A stretch of DNA of 46,215 nt from Acinetobacter sp. ANC 4862 (lineage in GTDB: Bacteria > Pseudomonadota > Gammaproteobacteria > Pseudomonadales > Moraxellaceae), in the NCBI RefSeq assembly GCF_004336635.1, contig NZ_SJXH01000026.1:1-46215 (forward strand), given 5' to 3'. The notes under the pieces are model-generated. The model worked only from the letters and a program-made list of their open reading frames with translations, was not told the DNA's origin and ran no database searches. Below are positions 38,901 through 46,215 of this stretch, piece by piece. A program made the translations under genes and the position numbers. The number at the start of each line of letters is the position of its first letter. Positions within the stretch are counted from its first letter, which is position 1.

Positions 38901-40547
38901 TTAATTAGATATCTTATCAATGATGGTATGTTTTTCTAGCTGTTTGACGTGTATCAATAAAAGTTTAGCCTGCACAATAGCTTCCCAGTCGGTTTGCGCT
39001 GTCAGAAAGAGTCCAGCACAGCTGCCACGATCATCCTCACTCACTACCTCTGCAATATAACCATAATTAAGATCATTTAAGCCTTTTTGTTTTAGTTTGG
39101 AAACCACAATGGTTCTTTGCTGAAATGCGTTATTGTTTACAGATTTAACAGCTTTAACAAATTTAGAAATTTCTTCATTTTTTCTAACTAAGTTAAAAAT
39201 TTTCTCAACGTAGTCATTGCCATGATGATCATTTCCATTGTGCTTAGGGACACTATGATTGGATTTAATATTAAAATTTGGATTTGCCAGTAAATAGCGC
39301 GCTATCCATTTTTTCAAGTCTTTCGTCATGAAGGTATTTTGTGTCTGCTTTTCCTGAACAAGTTCATCCTGCACTACTTTTAATTTTTCCTGCAGTTGTT
39401 TATTTTCGGTTTCTGTGGATTGCAATTTCCTTTCAACTTCATCCATCAGTATTGTAGAAGCATCCAGATCCTCTAACAGTTTAGTGTTGCGTAATGCCAA
39501 GTCCTGTCTTGCTTCTGCAAGAGCTTGTAAATTATGTTCGTAATTATCTATTTTATCTTGACTGTCTGCTTTAATTAAACTGATTTCATTAGCATAATAT
39601 TGATTAATTTCAAGCGTTTTTTCCTGCAGAATATGATCTACATCATTGGCATATTTCTGCTCAGCTTCCTGCATCGCTTTTAATTTTTCGGCTTTTATGT
39701 CTCGAATATGTCCTTTCAGCTGCTCTTTTTCCAATGTAATTTTTGCGTTTAGCTCAATCAGTGCCGAATCTAACTGCTGTTTTTCCTGAGTCATTGCTAA
39801 ATGCTGTTTTTCCAGCCCATTTACCGCTAATTCCGCCTGATCCAACTGTTTGTTTAAAGCAGTATTTTGTGATTTTAATTTTAATTTTTCATTATGGAGC
39901 TGTTCGATCAGATCATTCTTAGCAATGATTGCCTGCTCTGAACTCTCCCATTTTCGCAGCAATGTTTTGAAATAGCCTTTACCCAGCAGCAGCAAAACAA
40001 TAATCAAAAAGAAATAGCATAACGCGGGGCTAGAACGCGGAATTGCAACAAATTCCCAATAATTGATGAGATTTTTCCAATAGCTTTGATTTATTCCATT
40101 TTGTGCAGCACGGTTCCACTCCATTACCGAGAAAGTCACACTACGTAACATACTTTTGAACAAAGGTGGGGTTACCAGTTTTTCATAGCTCACCACATAG
40201 AGATTGTCCTTTGCCTGAATTGACTGCTGATAGGTCACGGCAATCCGGTTATCTTTATAGCCTTCCAGGTTTTGTGCGTAAAATGGCTCTGTGTTCGCAC
40301 TGAGGGTGATTTTGCCTTTAATGCTGGAATGATCCATAAATGTCTTGATCATCTGAGTGCAATTATCAGCCCTAGATTCACAATTTTGAATCAGCGCCTG
40401 CAATTGCGCCGCTTCATAACGCATTTCACGTACCGTAGCTTTTTCTTCATTCTTGTAAAAGAAAAAATTGTTAATTGCTACCAATACACAAACAATAAGC
40501 AAAAGGAAAAAAGCATAGATAGCTCTGATTAAGTATATGTTTTTCAT
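38901..40547 (-). CDS. Membrane-anchored coiled-coil protein, unknown
   Basis: A 548-residue protein I do not recognise. Predicted layout from MKNIYLI: transmembrane helix 1 about 8-28; an extracytoplasmic domain about 30-172 with two cysteines (56 and 63); transmembrane helix 2 about 174-190 (ALCYFFLIIVLLLLGKG); a long cytoplasmic coiled coil about 200-425 rich in Glu, Gln, Lys and Leu (NTALNKQLDQAELAVNGLEK); and a globular C-terminal domain about 425-548 (QRTIVVSKLKQKGLNDLNYG, DRGSCAGLFLTAQTDWEAIV). The order sensor, helix, coil, output is like that of signalling receptors, but no HAMP, kinase or methyl-accepting motif is seen. No Shine-Dalgarno sequence is visible. Start MKNIYLI (40547) is chosen over 40586. 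Confidence 0.7.
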   Translation of the reverse strand: MKNIYLIRAIYAFFLLLIVCVLVAINNFFFYKNEEKATVREMRYEAAQLQALIQNCESRADNCTQMIKTFMDHSSIKGKITLSANTEPFYAQNLEGYKDNRIAVTYQQSIQAKDNLYVVSYEKLVTPPLFKSMLRSVTFSVMEWNRAAQNGINQSYWKNLINYWEFVAIPRSSPALCYFFLIIVLLLLGKGYFKTLLRKWESSEQAIIAKNDLIEQLHNEKLKLKSQNTALNKQLDQAELAVNGLEKQHLAMTQEKQQLDSALIELNAKITLEKEQLKGHIRDIKAEKLKAMQEAEQKYANDVDHILQEKTLEINQYYANEISLIKADSQDKIDNYEHNLQALAEARQDLALRNTKLLEDLDASTILMDEVERKLQSTETENKQLQEKLKVVQDELVQEKQTQNTFMTKDLKKWIARYLLANPNFNIKSNHSVPKHNGNDHHGNDYVEKIFNLVRKNEEISKFVKAVKSVNNNAFQQRTIVVSKLKQKGLNDLNYGYIAEVVSEDDRGSCAGLFLTAQTDWEAIVQAKLLLIHVKQLEKHTIIDKISN

Positions 40548-40709
40548 AATTATTGGCTCAATGTAATTATAATAATTACATTTCATTACAAACCAAAAAA
40601 CAAATACTTATTAAAGATATAACAGTCTTAAAATTTATTAGACTTGTTAAATAATATATCTACCCATAATCGTAAATATTCTATTTACCTGCTTTTATTT
40701 ATTAAATCT

Positions 40710-40731
40710 GATTAATCTGACTTAATAAATA
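40710..40731. repeat. 22-bp element, copy B
   Basis: Same orientation and 21 of 22 bases identical to 21662-21683. It lies between ynfA and the coiled-coil gene, in A/T-rich DNA. Confidence 0.4.
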
Positions 40732-40755
40732 CAATATATTAAGATAATAAACTTA

Positions 40756-41109
40756 TTAACGTATCAAACCTTGCGGTTGTAAAATAATAATCATCGCACC
40801 CAATATCACCACCAAACCGCCCAATAGATCCCATCGCGTCAAGATCACCTGATCGACATAACGCAGCCACATTAAAGCGCTAAAAATATAAATTCCGCCA
40901 TAAGCTGCGTAAATTCGACCCGAAGCTACGGGATGCAATGTCAATAACCACACAAATAGCGCAAGGCTTAAGGCTGTTGGAAGCCATAACCAATGTGATT
41001 TCCCCTGATTTAAAATTAAGTATGGAAAATAACAGCCCAAAATTTCTGCGATTGCTGTGACAAAAAAAAGGCAACCCGTCGTAAGTACCTTGGTAATTTG
41101 AATATCCAT
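40756..41109 (-). CDS. YnfA family membrane protein
   Basis: A 117-residue four-helix membrane protein of the YnfA (UPF0060) family, related to small multidrug resistance transporters. Family markers are [19 protein letters not shown], the AIAE glutamate in helix 1, [20 protein letters not shown] and [16 protein letters not shown]. Substrate not established. No strong ribosome binding site precedes the ATG. It lies about 65 bases downstream of the clpA terminator and is transcribed from its own start. Confidence 0.9.
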   Translation of the reverse strand: MDIQITKVLTTGCLFFVTAIAEILGCYFPYLILNQGKSHWLWLPTALSLALFVWLLTLHPVASGRIYAAYGGIYIFSALMWLRYVDQVILTRWDLLGGLVVILGAMIIILQPQGLIR

Positions 41110-41176
41110 GAATTTATATCGTTTGATTCGCTCTTTCTCTCTTTGAAAGAAGGTCAGAATGAGGTTGAATAAAAAA

Positions 41177-41204
41177 AAATAACCCGTGCGAACACGGGTT
41201 ATTT
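41177..41204 (-). terminator. UUCG-loop terminator after clpA
   Basis: AAATAACCCGTG (41177-41188) with CACGGGTTATTT (41193-41204). On the minus strand the loop is TTCG and a nine-T run follows. Confidence 0.94.
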
Positions 41205-41219
41205 TGACAATCTAGATGA

Positions 41220-43496
41220 TTATGCAGGTTCAGCAGTTTGATCTTCAAACACTTCGAGTTTCAAGCCCACTGCTTTGCCATTTTCTTTCTTCACAGAAAC
41301 CGCAACATTACCACCGTGTTCTGCAAGCTCACCAAACAGAATCATCTCAGCAAGCGGTTTCTTCAAATGTTCCTGAATCAAACGTTGCATTGGACGCGCA
41401 CCCATTAAACGGTCATAGCCATGTTCAGCCATCCATTCACGTGCACTTTGATCAACTTCAAGAACTACTTTCTTATCATCAAGTTGCGCTTGCAATTCAG
41501 TCAAGAATTTATCAACTACGTTTTCAATCACAGTGGTTGGCAACGCATTGAATTGAATCACGCCATCCAAACGGTTACGGAATTCAGGCGAGAATGCTTT
41601 CTTCATTGCATCCTTATTGTCATTACTATTGTCTTGTTCCATAAATCCGATACTCGCGCGAGAAATACTTTCCGCACCAATATTGGTGGTTAAAACAAGG
41701 ATCACATTACGGAAGTCAGACTTGCGACCATTGTTATCGGTCAATGCGCCATGATCCATAATTTGTAATAACAAATTAAACACATCTGGATGCGCTTTTT
41801 CAATTTCATCCAGTAACAATACGCAATGTGGATTTTTATGAATCGCGTCCGTCAGCAACCCGCCTTGGTCAAAACCTACATAACCCGGAGGTGCACCAAT
41901 TAAACGTGAAACCGCATGACGTTCCATATATTCAGACATATCAAAACGAACCAGTTCCACACCTAACAGTTTAGCCAACTGTTTGGTGACTTCGGTTTTA
42001 CCCACCCCAGTTGGACCTGCAAATACAAAGCTACCTACTGGCTTATCGGGTGATTTCAAGCCTGCACGCGACAATTTAATGGCAGAAGCGAGTGCTTCAA
42101 TTGCATCATCCTGACCGAATACCACGCGTTTAAGATCACGTTCAAGATTGCTTAATACAGTCTTGTCATCTTTCGAGACAGTTTTCGGTGGAATGCGCGC
42201 AATTTTAGAGATGATATCTTCGATATTTTCAACCGTGATTACAGTATCATCTTCCTCTGCTTTCAAACGGCGCTGTGCACCCGCTTCATCAATCACATCA
42301 ATGGCTTTATCCGGCAAGAAGCGATCATTAATAAATTTCGATGACAACTCCACTGCTGCGACCAAGGATTTATCGTCATATTGAACGTGATGAAAATCTT
42401 CAAATTTAGATTTTAAACCACGTAAAATATCAATCGTTTCAGAAATAGAAGGCTCATTGACATCGATTTTTTGGAAACGACGTGACAAAGCATGATCTTT
42501 TTCAAATACTTGACGATATTCCTGAAAAGTGGTTGAACCAATGCAACGCAATGAACCATTCGACAAGGCAGGTTTAATTAAGTTTGATGCGTCCATGGTG
42601 CTACCCATACTTGAGCCGGCACCAATAATCATGTGAATTTCATCAATAAACAGAATCGCTTCTGGTTTCTTTTTCAACGCATTCAACAATTGTTTCAAGC
42701 GTTTTTCAAAGTCACCACGGTATTTTGTACCTGCCACCAACGCACCAATATCCAAGCTATACACTTCTGCATGAGCCAATGGTTTAGGCGCTTTACCGTT
42801 CACAATCAGCCAAGCCAAACCTTCGGCAATCGAGGTTTTACCCACCCCTGGATCACCTACCAGCAAAGGATTGTTTTTACGACGGCGACATAAAATTTGC
42901 GCGGCACGTTCAATTTCTTTTTCACGCCCAATTAAAGGATCTGTTTTTCCTTTTTGAGCTTCAGCATTCAAATTGGTGGTATATAAATCGAGTGGTCCTG
43001 CATTTGAAGAACTCGAGGTTTCACCATCCAAGTCTTCAACTTCTTCTTCGGCTTGCACTTCTTCTTTTCGCGTACCGTGAGATAAATATTGAGTTAAAGT
43101 TAAACGGTTAATTTGATGACGTTTAAGCAAGTAAACCGCAAAAGAATCACGTTCAGAGTACATCGCAACAAGAATGTCTGCACCTTCAACAGTTCGATCA
43201 CCACCGCTGGATTGCACATGGAAAATCGCACGTTGCAGAATACGATCAAAACTTTCAGTCGGATGTGGCGCCTGATCGCTATGTTCGCCTAATTTCGGGG
43301 TGTGTTGTTCAACGTATTCTTCTAGTTCTTTACGCAGAACGATAATGTCCGCACCACACGCTTTAAGCGCATTTACAGCAGAGTCATTATCAAGTAAAGC
43401 CAACAATAAATGTTCAACCGTGAGAAACTCATGTCTCTTTTGACGAGCCATGCTTACAGCCAAACGTAAAGATACTTCTAATTGACGACTGAGCAT
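41220..43496 (-). CDS. clpA: ATP-dependent Clp protease ATP-binding subunit ClpA
   Basis: The 758-residue AAA+ unfoldase that feeds ClpP. It has an N-domain with two repeats (LEVSLRLAVSMARQKRHEFL), first AAA domain with Walker A GDPGVGKTSIAEGLAW and Walker B AILFIDEIH, and second AAA domain with GPTGVGKTEVTKQLAK, VLLLDEIEKAHPDVFN and C-terminal GARPMQRLIQEHLKKPLAEM. An acidic linker (EEEVEDLDGETSSSSN) follows the N-domain. AAGGGG precedes the ATG. It follows clpS by 9 bases, so adaptor and unfoldase are coexpressed. Confidence 0.97.
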   Translation of the reverse strand: MLSRQLEVSLRLAVSMARQKRHEFLTVEHLLLALLDNDSAVNALKACGADIIVLRKELEEYVEQHTPKLGEHSDQAPHPTESFDRILQRAIFHVQSSGGDRTVEGADILVAMYSERDSFAVYLLKRHQINRLTLTQYLSHGTRKEEVQAEEEVEDLDGETSSSSNAGPLDLYTTNLNAEAQKGKTDPLIGREKEIERAAQILCRRRKNNPLLVGDPGVGKTSIAEGLAWLIVNGKAPKPLAHAEVYSLDIGALVAGTKYRGDFEKRLKQLLNALKKKPEAILFIDEIHMIIGAGSSMGSTMDASNLIKPALSNGSLRCIGSTTFQEYRQVFEKDHALSRRFQKIDVNEPSISETIDILRGLKSKFEDFHHVQYDDKSLVAAVELSSKFINDRFLPDKAIDVIDEAGAQRRLKAEEDDTVITVENIEDIISKIARIPPKTVSKDDKTVLSNLERDLKRVVFGQDDAIEALASAIKLSRAGLKSPDKPVGSFVFAGPTGVGKTEVTKQLAKLLGVELVRFDMSEYMERHAVSRLIGAPPGYVGFDQGGLLTDAIHKNPHCVLLLDEIEKAHPDVFNLLLQIMDHGALTDNNGRKSDFRNVILVLTTNIGAESISRASIGFMEQDNSNDNKDAMKKAFSPEFRNRLDGVIQFNALPTTVIENVVDKFLTELQAQLDDKKVVLEVDQSAREWMAEHGYDRLMGARPMQRLIQEHLKKPLAEMILFGELAEHGGNVAVSVKKENGKAVGLKLEVFEDQTAEPA

Positions 43497-43505
43497 GTAA
43501 TCCCC

Positions 43506-43928
43506 TTAATCTTTTGGCTCAATCTGACAAAGCAATGGATGACCTTGTGACCGAGCGTAATTATTGACTTGGTTCGCTTTCGTTTCCGCAATGTCTCGTG
43601 GATAAACGCCTGCAACACCTTTCCCTTCATAATGTACAGTTAGCATTACTTGGGTCGCTTGGTCAAGATTCAAAGCAAAGTATTGTTGTAAAATTTCAAT
43701 TACAAAGTCCATTGGGGTGTAATCGTCGTTCATCAAAACAACCGCATACATGGGTGGACGTTTTAATTCAGGAGGTGCCGTTTGTACCGCAATATCCCCT
43801 TCAGTCCCTTCAGAGTCATCCTGCGAGTCATTGCTTAAGCGTGGACTAATATGCCAATCGACATATCCTGATTGATGAAAAGAACTTTTGATGGCATTTA
43901 AACAATTTTGACGCTTATTCATTCGCAT
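43506..43928 (-). CDS. clpS: ClpS adaptor for N-degron substrates
   Basis: A 140-residue adaptor that binds N-degron substrates and delivers them to ClpA. The core is [20 protein letters not shown] then [20 protein letters not shown], with the substrate-pocket NDDYTPM and the [19 protein letters not shown] tail. E. coli ClpS is about 106 residues; here about 35 extra acidic and polar residues ([14 protein letters not shown]) lie before the core. ATG 43928 or 43922 could start it and neither has a good ribosome binding site. No later in-frame ATG exists before the core, so the extension is probably translated. Confidence 0.95.
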   Translation of the reverse strand: MRMNKRQNCLNAIKSSFHQSGYVDWHISPRLSNDSQDDSEGTEGDIAVQTAPPELKRPPMYAVVLMNDDYTPMDFVIEILQQYFALNLDQATQVMLTVHYEGKGVAGVYPRDIAETKANQVNNYARSQGHPLLCQIEPKD

Positions 43929-43946
43929 AGGATTTAAAATTCACAT

Positions 43947-44702
43947 TTATTGTGCATTTGCTTCTGCTTGAGGAATTTCAGAAATAAATGCAGATTGACT
44001 CTCAATCGGTTTACCACGGCCCCAACTAAAACGTTTAATCACCGGAGTACTTGTTCCACCTGTTAAACGGACTTCAATGAATTGTGGCGTAAAGCCTTTA
44101 GGCATGGTCCAGCGGCCAGTTAAACGCTCGTAATCTTGAAAATTAAAGTTCTTGTCTTCCATTGGAACAACCAGAACTTCTGTACCCTGAATTAAGCGCA
44201 ATTCCACACTTCCAGAGATGCTACGTTTATTCGGGCTGACTTGTACCAAATCCAGCTCGTATTCATAAGCATTATCAGGTAAAGGTTTAATTCCGATATT
44301 TTGCACCGTCAAGCTTAGACCGCCACGTTGGCGTAATACTTCACGGTAAATCGCACCCAAACCTTCAGACTGAGCTTTATCTTCACGGGCTTGATTCAGA
44401 GCAGCAAACAAATCATTTGAATTACTCACGGCAACATCACGTTCTTGCACAGCCAGATTCAAATTTTTATTTAGGGTTTCCAAGCTGCTCTTTTGCTTTT
44501 GCACAACCTCAACCAGTTGTTCAGCATCCGCTTCATAGCCTACAACAGTCAAACCTTGCCGATGCCCAACTGAATAGCCCAACAAGCCACTACCCGCAAT
44601 CAGAATTGCAGCACCAATAGCCAAAGGTAAATTTCCCTTAACAAAAGGCTTTTTACTTAATTGTGTCTGTTGTGACGCAGTATTTGATTCAGTGTTCGGC
44701 AT
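43947..44702 (-). CDS. DUF6776-like bitopic membrane protein
   Basis: A 251-residue protein: cytoplasmic N tail (about 1-25), one transmembrane helix (LPLAIGAAILIAGSGLLGYS, about 26-45), a periplasmic coiled coil (VEVVQKQKSSLETLNKNLNL) and a beta-rich domain with YELDLVQVSPNKRSISGSVE, FNFQDYERLTGRWTMPKGFT and PQFIEVRLTGG. This order and the R-x-x-Y-x-x-x-LxG-x-x-x-xPxGFTP pattern recall the DUF6776 family of Pseudomonas. Function unknown. ATG at 44702 has AAGAG 6 bases before it and is preferred over ATG 44708. A clpS gene follows 18 bases on. Confidence 0.75.
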   Translation of the reverse strand: MPNTESNTASQQTQLSKKPFVKGNLPLAIGAAILIAGSGLLGYSVGHRQGLTVVGYEADAEQLVEVVQKQKSSLETLNKNLNLAVQERDVAVSNSNDLFAALNQAREDKAQSEGLGAIYREVLRQRGGLSLTVQNIGIKPLPDNAYEYELDLVQVSPNKRSISGSVELRLIQGTEVLVVPMEDKNFNFQDYERLTGRWTMPKGFTPQFIEVRLTGGTSTPVIKRFSWGRGKPIESQSAFISEIPQAEANAQ

Positions 44703-44730
44703 CGTCATCTCTTATTTTGATTCATTCAAA

Positions 44731-44762
44731 ACACACATTTAAATCCAAATCCAAATGTGTGT
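44731..44762 (-). terminator. Possible terminator after argC
   Basis: ACACACATTT (44731-44740) and AAATGTGTGT (44753-44762) form a perfect 10-bp inverted repeat with a 12-base loop. The loop carries a GGATTT direct repeat on the minus strand. The T-run is short (TTTTG). It lies 18 bases past argC and could also be a protein-binding dyad. Confidence 0.5.
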
Positions 44763-44780
44763 GAAGCTGAAAAGCGTTTT

Positions 44781-45830
44781 TTATGGTAATAACCCGATAC
44801 CTGTCAGCCCTGCATTTTCAGCAAAACCGAACATCAAGTTCATATTTTGCACAGCCTGACCCGCAGCACCTTTCACTAAATTGTCTTGTACGGATAAAAC
44901 AACCAGTTTTTTCGGTTGCGGTTTATACAAAGCAATACGAAGCTGGTTTGCACCACGCACAGAACGTGTTTCAGGCGAGCTGTTGGCTGGCATCACATCG
45001 ACAAACTGTTCATTGGCATAGAACTGTTCATACAAGCTTTGCAGGTCCACCGCATCACCAGCATCGGTCAAATCGACATAAATGGTGCTGAGCATACCAC
45101 GGATCATCGGCACCAAATGCGGTACAAATAGAATGTGATTAAACACATCTTTAAGACCCGAGATATTTTCCAATGCTTCCACAATTTCAGGATGATGACG
45201 GTGACCCGCAACACCATAGGCCTTAAAGTTGTCAGCATTTTCAGAATAAATCATGCCGAGGCTTGCTTTACGACCTGCACCAGAAACACCTGATTTTGCA
45301 TCAATAATAATGCTTTCCGGCTTCACCAAGGCTTCAGCCTGTTTGAATAATGGCGCAAGACCCAGTTGCACAGTCGTTGGATAGCAACCTGGGTTCCCAA
45401 TCACGCTCGCTTGTTTAATTTTTTCACGGTTCAATTCTGACAGACCATAAACTGAATCTTTTAAAATATCTGGGCAGGCATGTTCAAGACCATACCATTT
45501 TTCAAATTGTTCCAAGTCTTGCAAACGGAAATCTGCCGCCAAATCGATGACTTTAGTATTTGCGGCAACCAGTTCGGCCACATGTTTCATTGCTACACCA
45601 TGAGGGGTCGCAAAGAACACAACATCGCATTTTTTTAGTTCATCAATGTTTAAATCTGAATATTCAAGATCGGTATGTCCACGTAAGCTTGGGAACATGT
45701 CATCTACACGGCGACCTTTTTCGGTACGTGATGTCAGTACATTAACCTGTACATTTGGGTGTCGTAGTAAAAGACGCAACAATTCAACGCCTGTATAACC
45801 TGTACCACCGACAATACCAACAGTAATCAC
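44781..45830 (-). CDS. argC: N-acetyl-gamma-glutamyl-phosphate reductase
   Basis: The 349-residue NADPH-dependent enzyme of arginine synthesis that reduces N-acetylglutamyl-5-phosphate to the semialdehyde. The Rossmann motif [20 protein letters not shown] opens the protein, the catalytic Cys is in [20 protein letters not shown], and AGHRHHPEI holds the active His. GTG at 45830 is chosen because GAGG lies 8 bases before it; the frame also allows GTG at 45836. A short gap (45831-46010) without a gene separates it from the IS remnant. Confidence 0.95.
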   Translation of the reverse strand: MITVGIVGGTGYTGVELLRLLLRHPNVQVNVLTSRTEKGRRVDDMFPSLRGHTDLEYSDLNIDELKKCDVVFFATPHGVAMKHVAELVAANTKVIDLAADFRLQDLEQFEKWYGLEHACPDILKDSVYGLSELNREKIKQASVIGNPGCYPTTVQLGLAPLFKQAEALVKPESIIIDAKSGVSGAGRKASLGMIYSENADNFKAYGVAGHRHHPEIVEALENISGLKDVFNHILFVPHLVPMIRGMLSTIYVDLTDAGDAVDLQSLYEQFYANEQFVDVMPANSSPETRSVRGANQLRIALYKPQPKKLVVLSVQDNLVKGAAGQAVQNMNLMFGFAENAGLTGIGLLP

Positions 45831-46010
45831 GATCACTACCTCAAATCTAAAGTGTCCATTTCGTAACTGCGTAGTATGACAGGAAGTTTTGGTTTTCTGA
45901 ACTGTTTTGGTTTGGAATGATGGTTTTTTATCGTCTAAACAATCTCTCAGGTTAACTTTTTAGTTTATTCTTGAACTCAAATATTTTTAAATTTAACTTC
46001 CCAAAGATTA

Positions 46011-46215
46011 GGGCGTGTCATCAATTGAGCCATATCATGATTGAGGCAAGGTAGATCGCTGACAGGAAGTTTTGAGCCAATTTATCATAGCGCGTAGCAA
46101 TACCTCGATACTGCTTGAGCTTGGCGAAGAAGTTCTCGATCAGATGTCTTGCCTTATAAAGATGTTGGTCATAATCACGCTGATCAATCGCGTTACTTTT
46201 GGACGGCATCACGAT
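46011..46215 (-). mobile_element. End of an IS5-like insertion sequence, cut by window edge
   Basis: The element end appears to be at 46011, where GGGCGTGTCA begins what looks like a terminal inverted repeat next to the transposase stop codon. The rest lies beyond base 46215. Target-site duplication cannot be checked without the other end. Confidence 0.7.
46021..46215 (-). CDS. IS5 family transposase, C-terminal part
   Basis: The C-terminal 64 or so residues of a DDE transposase, open at the window edge. The YKARHLIENFFAKLKQYRGI stretch with the catalytic Glu (of the Y-x(2)-R-x(3)-E-x(6)-K signature) and then ATRYDKLAQNFLSAIYLASI are typical of IS5-family elements in Acinetobacter. The in-frame ATG or GTG near 46212 is internal and not the real start. 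Confidence 0.85.
   Translation of the reverse strand: MVMPSKSNAIDQRDYDQHLYKARHLIENFFAKLKQYRGIATRYDKLAQNFLSAIYLASIMIWLN

Noticed and set aside
46021..46212. A complete 63-residue gene
   Set aside because: The protein matches only the C-terminal end of an IS5-type transposase and the frame stays open to the window edge.

Overview
The window is a chromosomal segment of a Gram-negative gammaproteobacterium, almost certainly Acinetobacter. The grounds are low GC with AT-rich intergenic DNA, the cydP-cydA-cydB-cydX-ybgE operon, the stand-alone ybaB-recR pair, the clpS-clpA pair, YcgL next to ribonuclease D, the style of the rRNA leader, and the overall protein sequences. Assignment to genus is recognition from memory. 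I cannot name the species.

Layout. 1-453: strong rRNA-type promoter and leader reading left out of the window (the 16S gene would lie beyond base 1), then a terminator. 454-4070 (minus): a DUF2057 periplasmic protein, two tandem nitroreductase-like paralogues, and ftsY. 4228-7229 (plus): a pair of exported M16 peptidases, one with the zinc site and one without. 7156-9477: small membrane and hypothetical proteins, a Sel1-like protein, a DUF2750 protein and a CBS-pair protein. 9572-14888 (minus): rnd, then ycgL, a small membrane protein, a MoxR ATPase, a CoxE-like VWA protein and a tryptophan synthase beta chain, with the last five tightly spaced. 15113-17284 (minus): recR, ybaB, metZ. 17404-21533 (plus): a PHA-synthase-like alpha/beta hydrolase with a serine nucleophile, a beta-hydroxyacid dehydrogenase, a YARHG-like periplasmic protein, a HIT protein and a porin. 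21994-25338 (plus): the complete cytochrome bd oxidase operon.

25371-32265 (minus): a gene that appears frameshifted, rodA, and a block ordered pyrG-kdsA-eno-ftsB-ispD, which joins nucleotide synthesis, LPS Kdo synthesis, glycolysis, division and isoprenoid synthesis. 32492-34274 (plus): an Ala/Lys/Glu-rich lipoprotein, a stand-alone CinA domain and an exported protein. 34326-36363 (minus): prpB-prpC of the methylcitrate cycle, divergent from a TetR regulator and argF. 38395-46215: an exported protein, a large membrane-anchored coiled-coil protein of unknown function, YnfA, clpS-clpA, a DUF6776-like protein, argC, and the end of an IS5-like insertion sequence cut by the window edge.

Most of this is ordinary core genome. 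I found no CRISPR array, prophage, toxin-antitoxin pair or recognisable defence island. The points that most deserve a second look are: phased AT-rich repeats upstream of the cyd operon; the frameshifted gene at 25371-26026; the unrecognised 548-residue membrane coiled-coil protein; a near-perfect 28-bp palindrome over the recR stop codon; a hairpin enclosing the ribosome binding site of the gene at 7156-7476; and the MoxR/VWA operon that ends in trpB.
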